Source: Collybia mongolica
Lineage: Eukaryota; Basidiomycota; Agaricomycetes; Agaricales; Clitocybaceae
DNA: 64,000 bases
Assembly (NCBI GenBank): GCA_013420905.1
Contig: JAAXNY010000008.1
Location: forward strand, 1,550,001 to 1,614,000
Reading direction: 5' to 3'
Shown here: positions 1-11,451 of the stretch, one piece after another
Layout: every line of letters starts with the position of its first letter
How positions within the stretch are numbered: position 1 is the first letter of the stretch
The notes under the pieces: model-generated
Database searches by the model: none
What the model saw: the letters and a program-made list of their open reading frames with translations, nothing else
What the model was told of the DNA's origin: nothing
Translations under genes and position numbers: made by a program

Positions 1-121
1 ACACCATTAACCTTCATCACTCAGGATATCGTGTCTGATGGTGCTTGCTGTCAACACAGGTTCGTATGGCGGGTAATATAACTTTGCACAAGCTGTGAAG
101 TTCAGTTGACCGCTGCGCTGC

Positions 122-1048
122 CTAAGGACAGATCTGTAGAGCCCTCATCAATAACGATAGATACCACCCCGTCAAACCCCATACTTCAATGCGGCCTTTG
201 TTCCCCTCATCGACAAGCCCTTTCTCGTTCGAGGCGGCAGTGACGCTTAGTATATCTCCAGCATCTGCAACTATGAAATCGGTAACATCTAATACTGTAT
301 ACGGCCTTTCGTTCCGAAACAGACTTGATCTCATCCTTGACGGGACCGCCAATGAAGTTAGCGGGATGTGAAATGCGGCTGCGACTTCACGCTGTGAAAT
401 ATCATCCTGAATTGAAGTAAGATCGATGGATGGAAGTGGATCGTCCTCGGAGATCGCCATCTCAGTCGACGACGATCTAACAAACCCCTGTTCCCCCAGC
501 AAATTCATTTAGTACAAACGGGCAGCTAAGGGATGTCGCTTACAACAAATGGCCAGACTCGCATATCGCCTCGAAGGGTCAGCTCAGGGGGCCACAATTC
601 TCCGAGAATTTCTACTCGCTCGGGTCGAATTCCGAGCTCTTCATAGGTCTCTCGTAGTGCAGTTTCCGAGAAGGATGTATCGGTCTAGTCAAAGTTAAAG
701 TCTTCAAATTCACATCTTACTTCCTTTACCCACATCATCCATTCTTCCACCCGGGAAACTGTATGGCATAACAATGTCCTCAACCGTCTTGACATCTGAT
801 CTTGAACTCATGACATACCTCAATTCTCCTGAATGTGTCCTCAACGTCTTACCACGGACCTCCAACAGGATGCTCGGTATTCCCCTAACATTGCAAAACG
901 GAATCAAGACAGCGGCGTTTCCTATAGTGAGATCCGCATTCGCTATGACTTTCCGTGATGTAGGTTGTGAAATACGCGTAAGAGCATTGCGGATTGCTCG
1001 TAGTGTCCTGGGGGTGAGAGGCTGTGTTAGCGAAAGAAGTGGCGACAT
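122..1048 (-). CDS. Nudix hydrolase, CoA diphosphatase (Pcd1/NUDT7-like)
   Basis: Four exons by my reading: 1048-819, 758-734, 684-544, 487-122, giving 253 aa with all phases consistent. The three introns are 60, 49 and 56 nt; the second has a weak GTGGGT donor. The joined protein has the CoA-pyrophosphatase pattern: LRTHSGELSFPGGR, then eleven residues after GG to TALRETYEELGI, which is the Nudix box, with the REx2EE metal-binding glutamates in exon 3. Family knowledge: these enzymes hydrolyse CoA or oxidised CoA to 3',5'-ADP and phosphopantetheine, usually in peroxisomes or mitochondria. The C-terminus does not end in an obvious SKL-type signal. Start chosen at the ATG at 1048; upstream in-frame codons are not ATG. 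It lies tail-side of the UNC93-like gene on the same strand. Function is assigned from motif only. Confidence 0.85.
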
Positions 1049-1290
1049 CGAGACCTTCACTTGTCCTAGACAGGCTAAACACGTCAAAGTTGTATGTAGG
1101 TATTTGTTGTAACATATCTCCGGCCAGTGTACGGTAGGTTGCCAGTCATATTGGCACGAGGACCCCCACGAAAGAGCATGCCTTATTCTCTGGGTCAGAT
1201 GCCCATCAAACGAGATTTCAATACGATATAAAGGAATCTATTTGCGTTGTTACGAGACAATTGCCATGACCGTGGGATCTATAAAATGGG

Positions 1291-4200
1291 TTAAATTTTC
1301 TGCAAGGATAACTTGAGGAAGATTGTTAAAAATAGACATTTCAGGACGAACGAAGAGTTAATGCCGAACGAAGCACATTGCCCCCAGGACTCAATACCTC
1401 TCAGGAGTTTCGTCGAACGAGTCAATTCACTTGTTCCGTCACCAAGAGATCCGAAGGACCAGTACTGTTCAACGTATAGGGATAAGGATCACGCTCGATT
1501 GATTGGTGAAATCAACTTACCAAATAATTTTGAACGAGATTGCCTGCGGTGTTGAGCATCCCATACAAGGCAAAACCACGTCCAAAGCCAGAGCTTAACC
1601 AGTCAAGCTTCCCTGGGTTATTCTTATTATATTCGTGCTGGATTATGAGGGCCCAAATTAACATGCCCGAAAAGTATGTCATGACGAAGGCACCAGGACA
1701 CTGGGCTCACGTCTACCAAGGGGACGACTTGATGAGTCAATTTGGATTATACAGTTAATGGACATATTCGGAGAGACAGGTTCTGGTTATCCAAGAAAAA
1801 CCCGAGGATAGTTGTACCAGCAACGCCCGAGATGGCACTTAGAAATGAAGCAAGAGCGCGCGCTCGCACCTAGGACAGGGCTAGATTCATTTAAGAAAAT
1901 TGGAGGAGGAAGTAACACGCCGAGAAATACAGTGTTAAAAAAGTGGACGCGTATCCCCAGTAAAACCAACTGCCTAGGGACGCAAGTAAATACCAGAAAT
2001 CATGACCGATATACCATCCCATTACTGAAAAAAAGGGGTAGTAAGGGGCCCATTTTCCTTGAGATGACTGTTTTGCCCAGTAATTTGATTTGATCGCGGG
2101 TAGATGTGCGAGCGTCTACTTTGACTGCCGACCCATCCTCTCGCCGGACCATATCTGGGTTCGAGATTAGGAAGGCTGTGGGAAATGTGAGGACCTGCAA
2201 GGCAACGAAGGCTAGGAGCGTTGCGAAAGAAATCTTTCCTCCTGTGGAACGATGAACGTTCACGCCAAGATTGATGGCGCTGTATGAGTTGTTAACATCA
2301 GCAAATCCTGATCAGTCTGGTGCCTAGTGTGACAGCACTGTGCAGAGACCTACAGTACCACAGAGTCCACAGTACACGTCCCTATAGTGGCAGCTCTGTA
2401 TGGTGACACAGATCTTCTGTGAATCACTGTGTAAGCTATCATTTTCACTGTGTATAACTGCACAGGACAGGGGGATTCCCTATAGAGATTTCCAGTCATA
2501 CCTATCCTCTGTATTGTTTTGGGTAATGCAATGAATTCAGGCAAGGAATGTTCAACATTAGAGGATCACACAGGTTCACAAAATGAGGTGGCAATAAATA
2601 TATTCGCCAGCATGGGTATAAGCGTAAATATAAGCTGAAAATATATGGCAGATGGGAAGCATATGGTAGATTAAGGATGGGTTACTAATTAGTTGAGAAT
2701 GATATCGAGATTCATGTCATCCGGGGTCAGCTTCCCTTTCTTCAATTGCATCCTGGAATAAACATGAGTCGGTTCAAGTACTAAGGATACATGAGCACTT
2801 GCCTTCCAACCCTGCCGACGCCCTCCAACATATCACCAAACCTCATACCATGATAACGATCCCCCCCAAGACCACCAATAAGACCCATGACCACCTTGTG
2901 TATTTCTGCATATCCATCAGGCCATTAGTGCAATGTAGCAATCATACTGGGGTCGTCGAGGGATAGGGAGGTCCCTTGCTGCATTGTTGTGCCATTGTTG
3001 GGGGTAGTTCCAAGTTTGGGGCCATAAGCATAAGTGTGATGTGGCAGGTGTACGAGGGTGGGTGAACATACCTGGTGGGTACTTCCTGACATGGGACAGG
3101 CAGTTAGCATGATGTGGCACTAGGGATGGCCAGAGATTGAGGGAGGTGGAGAGGGGGGCTGTTGTCCAGTCATTGTCGATGGTGATGAAGGTGGGTGGTT
3201 GTTTGCACGAGCTACCTTCGAACAAAAGCACTAAGTATTTTGAAACTCAGCCTGAGAAACCCGCACACCACTCAAACGGGTGTGGGTTTCGACCATAATG
3301 CATGCACATACCCACCCAAATATGTACTTCTTGGAGCAGGCATGGAGAAGCAACAACACCATCAAGGGAGATGTGGTAGCATTGGCATGAGTACAAATGC
3401 TTGCAGGTTTAATCCCTTGGTTCGGCACAAAGGCCAATCCAAGATTGTTGAAGGAAACTACATCAGAATACAGTAACATATCCTTCCTGAATAAATACAT
3501 AGATGAGGAGCTATTTTATGCATCTTATTAGTTCCCATTACAGTTTTTTTTATCAAGCTACTTGTTCAACAACATGGACTTAGTGGCTAATCTGACATGA
3601 TCTGTATAGAAATAAGGGCTCCTTTATGATGATGTACAGGCCCGAAACATCCAAACAAAGCTGCACAGAGAAGGCCCAATCTGTACAGGCCAAATGTACT
3701 CTATCCAACTCTGCACAGAACTGTGAAGTCAAAGTCCAGCTCTGCATAGCACTGTGAAGACACCAATGAATTTGAGAGACGCTGCGGTTCCTGTCGGCTA
3801 TTTGTGGGAAAAATCAGGGTTTGCTGATGAAGGCTAAATAGTGATTTAACATAGGTACAAGCTAACGTACCCTCCAACGATTTGACCGCTATTTTTGAAT
3901 GCCAACCAGATTGCTAAATATCTTCCCCGCTTTTTGTGTTCAGGATATGCCAAAACAATTGCGCCCTAAATATAATAAAACATCAGCGGTCTATGAGCAG
4001 TCCTGCTGGGAAAATGCTGACCTCTGCGGCCCAGTACAAACCAGTCGATATACCACAAGTGGCTGCTGCAAATATGACGAACCATTCCTTTGATAGATGG
4101 TCAAACAAATGTTCAAGTTAATGAGATAATACATACAGTTCCATATCGGTTGTTCTGATCTAAAAAGGGCATATGAATGAGAAAACTAGTGAGGGGGATA

Positions 4201-4770
4201 TACACATCCTTACACAGCGATGCCGAATATGGATCCCAGCCTAAGCTTCCCAGTATAAGTGTGTACCTGACTCCGATTAAGTTTACTGCGAGAGCGCTCG
4301 AGATACAAAACAGGCCCATGATAGCGAACACGATCCTAGAGCTGTGCTTCAGCAGAACGCTTTGACACTGTCACAGTAACTGTCATACGAGTTTCCAGCG
4401 CTATGGTGAGGTCAGTATACAAATGGTGGAAAAGTGACCTAATTTTGGGGCGCACTTCACAAGGTATGGTTCAAGGGCACCCCCCGCGCCTAGACTATTG
4501 GTCGCGTTCCTATGTCTCTTGAGTCGCTAGTCCGGCATCTATTCAATAGAAAAACATACCATAGACCAGGCCCAAGGAAACTGATACTGTTCAGTGGTAG
4601 TAAGAGTAGTTGGTAAGATCAGACACATAAGATCGGACACAATGAAACACGAACAATCCGATAACCAGGATCTGGAATAGAGTGCTTCGGAAAAACATAT
4701 TATTCACTTCAACAGTCTCATTGTCATGACCTCGCTTCTCGTCTGCATAGAGTTTTGAAGCAGCGCTCAT
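1291..4770 (-). CDS. UNC93-like major-facilitator membrane protein (DUF895 type)
   Basis: Multi-exon gene. Exons by my splicing: 4770-4655, 4586-4560, 4509-about 4456, 4335-4214, 4159-4137, 4087-4022, 3965-3871, 2279-2026, 1973-about 1900, then exons near 1830-1755, about 1705-1520 and 1465-1291. Diagnostic pieces are FRSTLFQILVIG, LWNATNSLGAGG, WFVIFAAATCGI, AYPEHKKRGRYLAIW, NVHRSTGGKIS and VRARALASFLSAI. These follow the order of UNC93/DUF895 proteins, which have about 11-12 membrane helices; substrate is unknown. Junctions near 4456, 1900 and 1755 are uncertain: I found no phase-correct GT donor for the exon ending near 1900 (only a weak GC site), so a mutation or a missed exon is possible. 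The C-terminal stop at 1291 is tentative. The intron 3870-2280 is 1,591 nt, unlike the roughly 50-nt others, because of an inserted element. Confidence 0.8.
2296..3829. mobile_element. TIR-bounded non-autonomous DNA element inside an UNC93 intron
   Basis: An 18-bp imperfect terminal inverted repeat (CATCAGCAAAYCCTGAT) lies at 2296-2313 and, reversed, at 3812-3829. Subterminal CTGTGCAGAG-like motifs recur in inverted form at about 2335-2350 and 3711-3765. The interior shows no transposase I can recognise. It accounts for nearly all of the 1,591-nt intron of the UNC93-like gene, leaving the splice sites about 15 and 40 nt outside it. No clear target-site duplication was found, so the outer ends may be off by a few bases. 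Confidence 0.65.
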
Positions 4771-5669
4771 AGTCGAAGATTAAAGGCTATTGAAGGCATG
4801 CTCCGACTTTTGTGAGGTTTGGTGGTATACGCAGACCACGGTTCGGTAGATGTCGCCATCATGACGAAGCGTGGGCCCGTGTTGAGCTGTCTGGTATCGC
4901 TGTTGAAAATTTTGGCAATGGTCACCTTTTCTTTCAATTTTTGTTTGGTTCCTCTTGAACTCTGTATTAGCTCGGCGCAGTAAAAATAGCGTACCATGAT
5001 ATCACCTTTGCTTACAACCGCCTTCCTTCTGACAAATCCGCCAGGCTACAAAAGGAAATCATTACTGTACTGATACGACCTACTCTTCATGCACGAGCTA
5101 AAGACCCGTGCCTTCGGCACGGTGCCACACCAATGCTTCATCCCACTAATTGGCACAATTGTTAATCCAAATAATATATATTACTTTAATTTGATATGAT
5201 AGGCTCATGCTTGAAGGAAAAGCATATGAGCTACTATTAATCTATGGTTATACATTGAGGTGCTCACATATCATAGGTTGTTTGTATGTGACATTTATAC
5301 CTGTTAACTACCTGTGATCCTGGCAATTACCTACCAATCTGCTGAAACTTATATAATTCCATGGTATAAAAAGCCATAGGTGCTTGAAATTAGACTTACC
5401 TGGGTTAGAGAGGTAGGTCAGATCCCCAACACCTGTAGAATCATATGTGGCCTTTCCATACTATTGCAAGGAGGGTGCCCAATTCTGCCCACACTGTCAC
5501 AACTTGCGATATCAACATTTGCTCATTGTTCATCAGATCCCCTGCTGTCAGTACACCTCTGCTATCAGCACCTCTTGCTATTGGCACCTGTACACCCTGT
5601 TATTGTGATACCCACTATTGCCACTCATATGCCTTACTCATTGCATCACCATCAGAGCACAGTGACTTG
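4771..5669. other. Intergenic, UNC93 upstream region and unassigned repeat sequence
   Basis: About 300 bp is presumably the UNC93 promoter. A strong 7-bp stem with a TTCG-type loop (CCGTGCCTTCGGCACGG) sits at 5107-5123. From about 5230 the sequence becomes CpG-poor repeat-like DNA with no recognisable coding potential. Confidence 0.4.
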
Positions 5670-5925
5670 CTTGTATATAATGTACCTTGTGACTCTGAGC
5701 CACATGGCAACAATGGGACTTTATAGCTATTATCTAGAGTAAGTAAATAGAATAGAGACCCCTAGTAGAGGAACCCAAGGAGAATACTCTTTGGATTCCT
5801 CTGCTAGGTAAGTAGACAGCATTTACCTGACTTCTTAAATATGCCTTTGGGTTTCTCTGCAAGATCTCATTCTGGCCAACCTTGGGTTAGTACAGCATGG
5901 CATAGGGTTGCCCTTACAACTATCA
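5670..5925. repeat. Interspersed repeat, second copy at about 42,675-42,918
   Basis: The same orientation and clearly similar sequence occur in both places, including CTGAGCCACATGGCAACAAT, the ATAGAGACCCC block, the CTGCTAGGTAAGTAGA block and a terminal ATAGGGTTGCCC. It has LTR-like character but no ends or coding sequence could be tied to it. Confidence 0.6.
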
Positions 5926-7199
5926 ACTACCATTTTTCTGTGCCTGTATCATTCTTTACAGTAATTAGCTCATGGCACAGGTATTCCAACAGATATTGTT
6001 CCCCTGACCCATAAATCCATAATCCCAAACAAATTTCAGAATGGCCAAGGATTAACCAAATTATGATCACAATAGAATCTTTTCATTTTTTTGAGTGGAG
6101 CCCTACTTTGGGGGCCCCAAGGCCTGTTTTGTTTCCCACAGATTCCTGCAAGCTAGACAAATATCCATGCCTGTATGGGGTCAGGTAGAAAACCTGCAAG
6201 AGCACCTCATATGCCCCTCCTGGAGCTACAAAAGTAAAGAGACAGAACCCACTACTAAAGGAGCAGAAATCTTGAGTTTAATACTAATTACTACTACAAC
6301 CCACTCCAACAGCAGGGGGATTGACCGATGTTTTGACAGGATCACATGATTTTAGATAGTCATGTGCAGGGCATGTGATGTGTGAGGCCCATGGAGGGCC
6401 CAGGTTGATCTGTCTGTCTATATTAAAGTACTACGGCCGTGTGAATTTGATTGTGACTAATCCTGACTAAGCGCTGACTAAGTCTGACAAAGCAGCAAAA
6501 AAGTTGTCTTTTAAGTAGAGTGCTGACTAAGGATGACAAAGCAGGAAAATTGTTGAAGTCACATGCCATGTCACCTGCTCAAGTCACCTGCTTAAGTCAC
6601 CCTTAATTACCACAATAAATTCTAACATTACATATCTTGCTTTAAAAACTAATACATTATATATTTAAAAAAAAATCTATCCAGGTAACATGCTAAGACA
6701 CATACTAGTCACCTGATCTGCAACACCACATCACATGACCTCCAAAGCGGACTAAGTCAACAAATAACAAACAATACCTATTAACCTTAAGCTGCCTCAT
6801 AAATTTCAGATGCTCAAACTGGAAAAAAAAAAGTATTTAAATGGTGCCACTACCCATAAAATTACAAATCAAAGTAGAACATGGAAAGCATGCAGATAAA
6901 AATGGAAATGAGTTTATCTGAGCAATTTGGTTGTTAATCCATAAATTAACATAAAATGTTCTAACACTACAAAGCCTGCTTTAAAATCTGATACATTCTA
7001 TTTTGAAAAAATTACTCTCTGTCTAACCCTATCTTTAGAACAATAGGAATCCAGTGCAAATGAGTAAGGGAAATAGTAATACATGGTTGAGAGAAATATT
7101 ATAGGTAGAAGAAACATTGATTCCAAGGATTTTGAATAGAGCTGATCCCTATCAAATTAGAGCAATAACAACTAACTTTTCACATAATAATTTGCAAAT
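5926..7199. other. AT-rich repeat DNA without recognisable genes
   Basis: CpG-poor sequence with many TGACTAA/AAGTCA motifs at 6450-6620 and loosely repeated lines around 6640 and 6960. I see no gene. The right end may be decayed upstream Helitron sequence, because a helicase fragment begins at 7200. Confidence 0.4.
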
Positions 7200-7852
7200 G
7201 TGATAGGAATTGACTACACAATATTGGACAGCATTGTTGCCTTTGATGCAGTCAACTGGCTATTCCAAAATATTAGAGGAGATGATAGAGCCTTTGGTAG
7301 GCTAATTATAGTATTTGATGGTGCAGACTGTGGGGATGAACTTCAAATACTCAAACTAAAGAAAAATCTGTACTTATATGGTGTTACTAATGATAAAATG
7401 AGACTTTCCAAATGGCAAATTGAAATTGGCCATGGGAAGCTTACAGATGGCAATGGAAATGTCACCTTACCTAGCCACTTTTATGATGCTGAGAATACTG
7501 TGGAGTCTCTAACTGACACATTATATCCTGACATTGGAAACCCTGTTCTAAAACCTGATACATTTTACCCTGAGAGAGCTATTCTTTCTGCCAGAAATGG
7601 TGATGTTGACTCTCTCAATAAAAAAGTACTGGATATGTTTCCTGGAGATGGCAAGATGTACCACAGTGCAGATTGTATTGCATATGAAGGAATTGATGGA
7701 GCTGAAGCAATATACCCTGTTGAATATCTGAATGTTATCAATGTATCAGGGCTACCTCTATCTATGTAAGCTAACTTAAAAAGTGGGGTGCCATGTAATG
7801 ATATTGCACAATTTGAACACAGTTGATAGTCTTTACAATGGGTCAAGGGAAA
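7200..7852 (+). pseudogene. Helitron Pif1-like helicase fragment
   Basis: A 189-residue open stretch (7200-7769) reads as the C-terminal half of a Helitron helicase: DAVNWLFQNIRGDDRAFG, GHGKLTDGNGNVTLP, ERAILSARNGDVDSLN, YHSADCIAYE, PVEYLNVINVSGLPLSM. Coding continues in another frame (KVGCHVMILHNLNTVDSLYNGSRE), so a frameshift and a stop intervene at about 7770. The Q-rich core after VF.GD is replaced by unrelated residues, and there is no Rep domain. The reading frame ends exactly where the Tc1 copy begins at 7853. A dead relic. Confidence 0.8.
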
Positions 7853-7854
7853 TA

Positions 7855-9462
7855 CAGTGGCTCAAAAAACTGCCCCAATGTTTGTACATTTTTGAAAGAT
7901 CAATATGGTATGAAGTGCTGACATAAGCAGGGGACCTGGGGTAATTATGTAAGATACTATGACATCGTGGCTTTCCAATGGACCCTGGATCATGTGATTT
8001 GGATCAATATCCATTAAGCTATAAGCCAAACAAAATGGCTACTCATTGGGGCAGTTTTTTGACCCTTATCTTATTTTCCATTATTCTGGCATTTATGATC
8101 CAATGCAAGAACATTATGGACTGTGGGAAGAATAAACAATGTCATGTGACTTTATTTGTATCAATTTGACATGTTGGAATTGGTTCAATCATCTTCTTGA
8201 CCTCTTACCACCATCATGAAAGCCATTTCTACTGCTCAGCACAATACTGTTGTTTCTCTCCTCAATGAGGGCTATTCTCAGCGTCAAATCAAGGAGAAAA
8301 CTGGTCTAGGGAAGGGTACCATCAGTAGGATCAGCAAAGATGTGGATGGAAACAAAGAAAACAACCTTGGTGGCCGCCCCTCCAAGCTGTCTGTTCGTGA
8401 CAAACAGTCAATTATTCGTCAAATCAAGTCAGGGAAGCTTGATAATGCAGTTCAGGCTACCCAATTCATCAATGGCATCATCCCCAATCCTGTCACACCC
8501 CAGACAGTCAGAAATGCACTCAAGGAAAATCAATTTTATGCTGCTACAAAGAGGAAAGCTCCTCTTCTCAAACGAGCCCATCGCATCCGGCGTCTCCAGT
8601 TTGCAAAATATCATGAAAGCTGGACTGTGGAGGACTGGAAAAGGGTTCTATGGACAGATGAGACCAAAATCAATAGGATTGGGTCAGATGGAAAGGTTTA
8701 TGTCTGGAAACAAAGGGGAGAACCACCATCTGATAGAACAACATCACCTACTGTCAAACATGGAGGAGGAGGAAACCTCATGGTATGGGGTTGTATGGGG
8801 TGGAATGGAGTGGGAAAGCTCATAGAGGTGCAGGGGAACATGGACAAGGTTCAATACTGTGAAATTTTGGAGAGTGGAGTTCAGGAAAGTTTTGAGAAGT
8901 TGGAAATGGTGGATGGCGAGCGCTACTTTCAGCAAGATAACGACCCCAAACACACATCTGGACTGGCCACACAGTGGTTTGAAGACAACAACATTCAAGT
9001 CCTTGGCTGGCCTGCCCAATCCCCTGACATGAATCCAATAGAACACCTTTGGGAACATCTCAAGCGCCGTCTTAAAGAATATCCGACACCACCCAAAGGA
9101 GTACATGAGTTGTGGGATAGATTGGCTGAAGAGTGGGGTGAAATTCCACCAGAGGTATGCCAAAACCTGATAGAAAGTATGCCCAGGCGGATACAAGCAG
9201 TTATAAAGGCAAAAGGTGGTCATACAAAGTATTAGATAGAAAATTAATAGAGGGTCAAAAAACTGCCCCAATGAGTAATCATTTTGTTTGGCCTATAGCT
9301 TAATGGGTTTTGATCCAAATCACATGATCCAGGGTCCATTGGAAAGCCACGATGTCATAGTATCTTACATAATTACCCCAGGTCCCCTGCTTATGTCAGC
9401 ACTTCATACCATATTGATCTTTCAAAAATGTACAAACATTGGGGCAGTTTTTTGAGCCACTG
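7855..9462 (+). mobile_element. Tc1/mariner element, copy 1 (full length)
   Basis: 1,608 bp, starting CAGTGGCTC and ending in its complement, flanked by TA at 7853-7854 and 9463-9464. The terminal inverted repeats are about 212 bp (7855-8066 and 9251-9462). Each arm has a mirrored core at both ends: AAAAAACTGCCCCAATG at the outer tip and its reverse complement at the inner border. It is inserted in Helitron debris. Confidence 0.95.
8216..9235 (+). CDS. Tc1/mariner transposase (DD34E), copy 1
   Basis: 339 aa, uninterrupted and intronless. Residues about 1-45 form a first helix-turn-helix (EGYSQRQIKEKTGLGKGTIS), followed by the GRPS linker hook near 53-56 and a second helical DNA-binding region to about 125. 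The catalytic domain has D148 (WTDET), D241 (QQDNDPKHTS) and E276 (NPIEHLW), with 34 residues between the last two as in Tc1-type enzymes. A glycine-rich GGGGNLMVWG lies between. Family role: cut-and-paste transposition into TA. All catalytic residues are present and the TIRs are intact, so this copy is plausibly autonomous. It encodes the same protein as copy 2 residue for residue. Confidence 0.95.
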   Translation: MKAISTAQHNTVVSLLNEGYSQRQIKEKTGLGKGTISRISKDVDGNKENNLGGRPSKLSVRDKQSIIRQIKSGKLDNAVQATQFINGIIPNPVTPQTVRNALKENQFYAATKRKAPLLKRAHRIRRLQFAKYHESWTVEDWKRVLWTDETKINRIGSDGKVYVWKQRGEPPSDRTTSPTVKHGGGGNLMVWGCMGWNGVGKLIEVQGNMDKVQYCEILESGVQESFEKLEMVDGERYFQQDNDPKHTSGLATQWFEDNNIQVLGWPAQSPDMNPIEHLWEHLKRRLKEYPTPPKGVHELWDRLAEEWGEIPPEVCQNLIESMPRRIQAVIKAKGGHTKY

Positions 9463-9464
9463 TA

Positions 9465-11451
9465 TATCTCAGATCCTCACATTCACATTACCTTCATCAC
9501 TGAAAATGGCGGTAACAACAGTGAACATAGCTCATTTCATCTCTGGACAATTGCCTACATTCACTGACAACGTAGAGGTCCTGAAGACATGGCCAATCCC
9601 ATCTCACAACCTTCTCCACAACATCCAAGCAAAGGCTGTTGAAATGCAAGCAAAGTCCATTCGTTATCCCCATCTGCCCACATCCCATCCAGCTCGACGA
9701 CTCTACTTCCCACTTTGGATCTTGACCTACTGGCAAGAAACTTCCTTGTTATGCATGTACGTTATAGGGCCATGGACGTCATTTCTGCACACACACAATG
9801 CGCTGACTCTATGGATTGTGATGACAACGACAAGCTGTACATAGTGGGGGAGGAAGGGGGCCTTGTGTCAACTGCTGATGCAGAGTGTGCTTCAAGGGAA
9901 TCCGTTAATGGCAAGATCATTGATGCAACTCAGGGTTGCCAAGCTGTAGAAGGACGTGGTAAGCGCAAGAAGTGTGCAAACATCCTCTATTCGTCAAGTT
10001 TTTGGGCCGTGAATGACAGCAGCGACGAGGAGTAGATTTAGAAATTTTTTAGCTGTGAATATTCCCTTTTAGGAAATTTTCAAGTGATTTTTGTCACGGT
10101 CTTCAAAACTTGTTGTGACCAATGACATGGGCCATATCTCTTCACTTCACAGACCGTTGTGACGTGTGACTGAAGAGTAGGTTGTATCAGGACAGTAGTC
10201 ACTGTCACCACTTTTGCAGCCATTCATACTCTAGCTTTTTTTACTGTCAATGTCGTCTACGTAGGCAGAGGAAGAAGAATGCATAGGGTCCAGTAGCTGA
10301 CCCCTAGTATATAAGTGCATCACCACGCTCTCAAACCGTTCTGACCAAGAGGTGGCAGATCGGACCATTGTGGACATTGGATCTGGCTCCCAGTTCAGAC
10401 AGCAGTGATTTCTGAAATACAGCAGGCCACCAGCAGCCATAAACTCAACTAACCCAGCTGAAACCCAGCTGACCTCGGCATGAACTTGGCACCCATAATT
10501 TGTGAAGATAAGTTTGTTTGAATCATTGAACCTGTCACCTCAAGTAAGGATTAAAAGTCTTGGGTATTAGGTGTAGTTATTAAGTACAAATGACATCCAG
10601 TGATATGAACATGATAGACAAATGAGTTCATTAAACTGATGTGCTCATACTGGCATCAACTTGGAAATACATCTGAAATATATGTCATGAGGAATAATAG
10701 TGGGTGAAAACTACACAGGATCTATCAGCAGAAAGGGCTGGAGGGTAAGGTGTGGATGCTGTAATGGCATCAGGTGTTGGGGTCTGCAAGGAGCATCACC
10801 ATGTGAGGTCCACTAGCATCAACATGCCATTGTAGGAGTGAGACATTGGGGCAGACATGCCCAAAAGTTCAAGTCAAGAGTCTGGGAGAACACATCATGG
10901 TTGTCAACAGTCAAGATAACAAAGATGTGAAAATTTTGCTTAGTTCAATGGTTGCTTACTGTTGATGTCATTGGATGCTAGCCCTGACTTGCCATCCTGC
11001 CATGTGCCAACACAACCCACAACAATTTCCTTATTTGGGGGGGGGGGGGATGCCCTGCCATCAAACATGTCCAAGATCCACCAATCTGCCACCTCTTGGT
11101 TCTGACAGTTTTTTTTTTTTGATTCAAACTTTTATATACTGCTGTACACAATACAGTTGCAGTCATGAGAATTATAATTAAACAATAGCTGTTTGGGGGA
11201 TAGGGATAGAAATGTGTGCAATAGCTGCCATTGCATAGTGGCAGGTACAGTATGCACACCCCATTGGAGTTGCAGCAGGGGCTCTGGTGTAGGCCAGCAG
11301 TCACATGCCCTTTGGACTGGGCACCAGATGTTAGGATCAGGGGGGGGTCCCCCCCTAGGCTAGCCCAGAGACCATTGTAGCTGAATCCAGAGCCTCACCT
11401 GACTTAGCCATATTGTAACTCACTAGCAGCAGCACCTCAGGTGGAGTGTAA
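9465..11451. other. Unassigned accessory DNA between Tc1 copy 1 and a split LTR
   Basis: Contains an open stretch at about 9715-10035 (+, about 100 aa, ending WAVNDSSDEE) that I do not recognise and that may be a relic. From 10,036 to 11,451 I see only CpG-poor intergenic-type sequence, including a G run at 11,038-11,049, a T run at 11,109-11,120 and GGGGGGG/CCCCCCC at about 11,341-11,356. No gene can be supported. Confidence 0.35.

Noticed and set aside
7200..7769. Could be a host Pif1/RRM3 helicase exon
   Set aside because: Motif content (GHGKLTDGNGNVTLP, VINVSGLPLS) is that of Helitron helicases, and it is frameshifted with no upstream helicase motifs I, Ia and II.
8744..9271. 175-codon open frames antisense to each Tc1 transposase (also at 26,182-26,709 and 61,508-62,035)
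   Set aside because: They are shadows of the real transposase frame; conservation follows from the element identity and the residues show no family.
10231..10440. Short minus-strand ORF in the 9.5-11.4 kb gap
   Set aside because: About 70 aa, no recognisable similarity, no promoter or intron context; chance frame.
11038..11120. Homopolymer G and T runs as possible regulatory or quadruplex elements
   Set aside because: Single isolated runs without the four G tracts needed for a quadruplex; likely polymerase slippage in repeat DNA.
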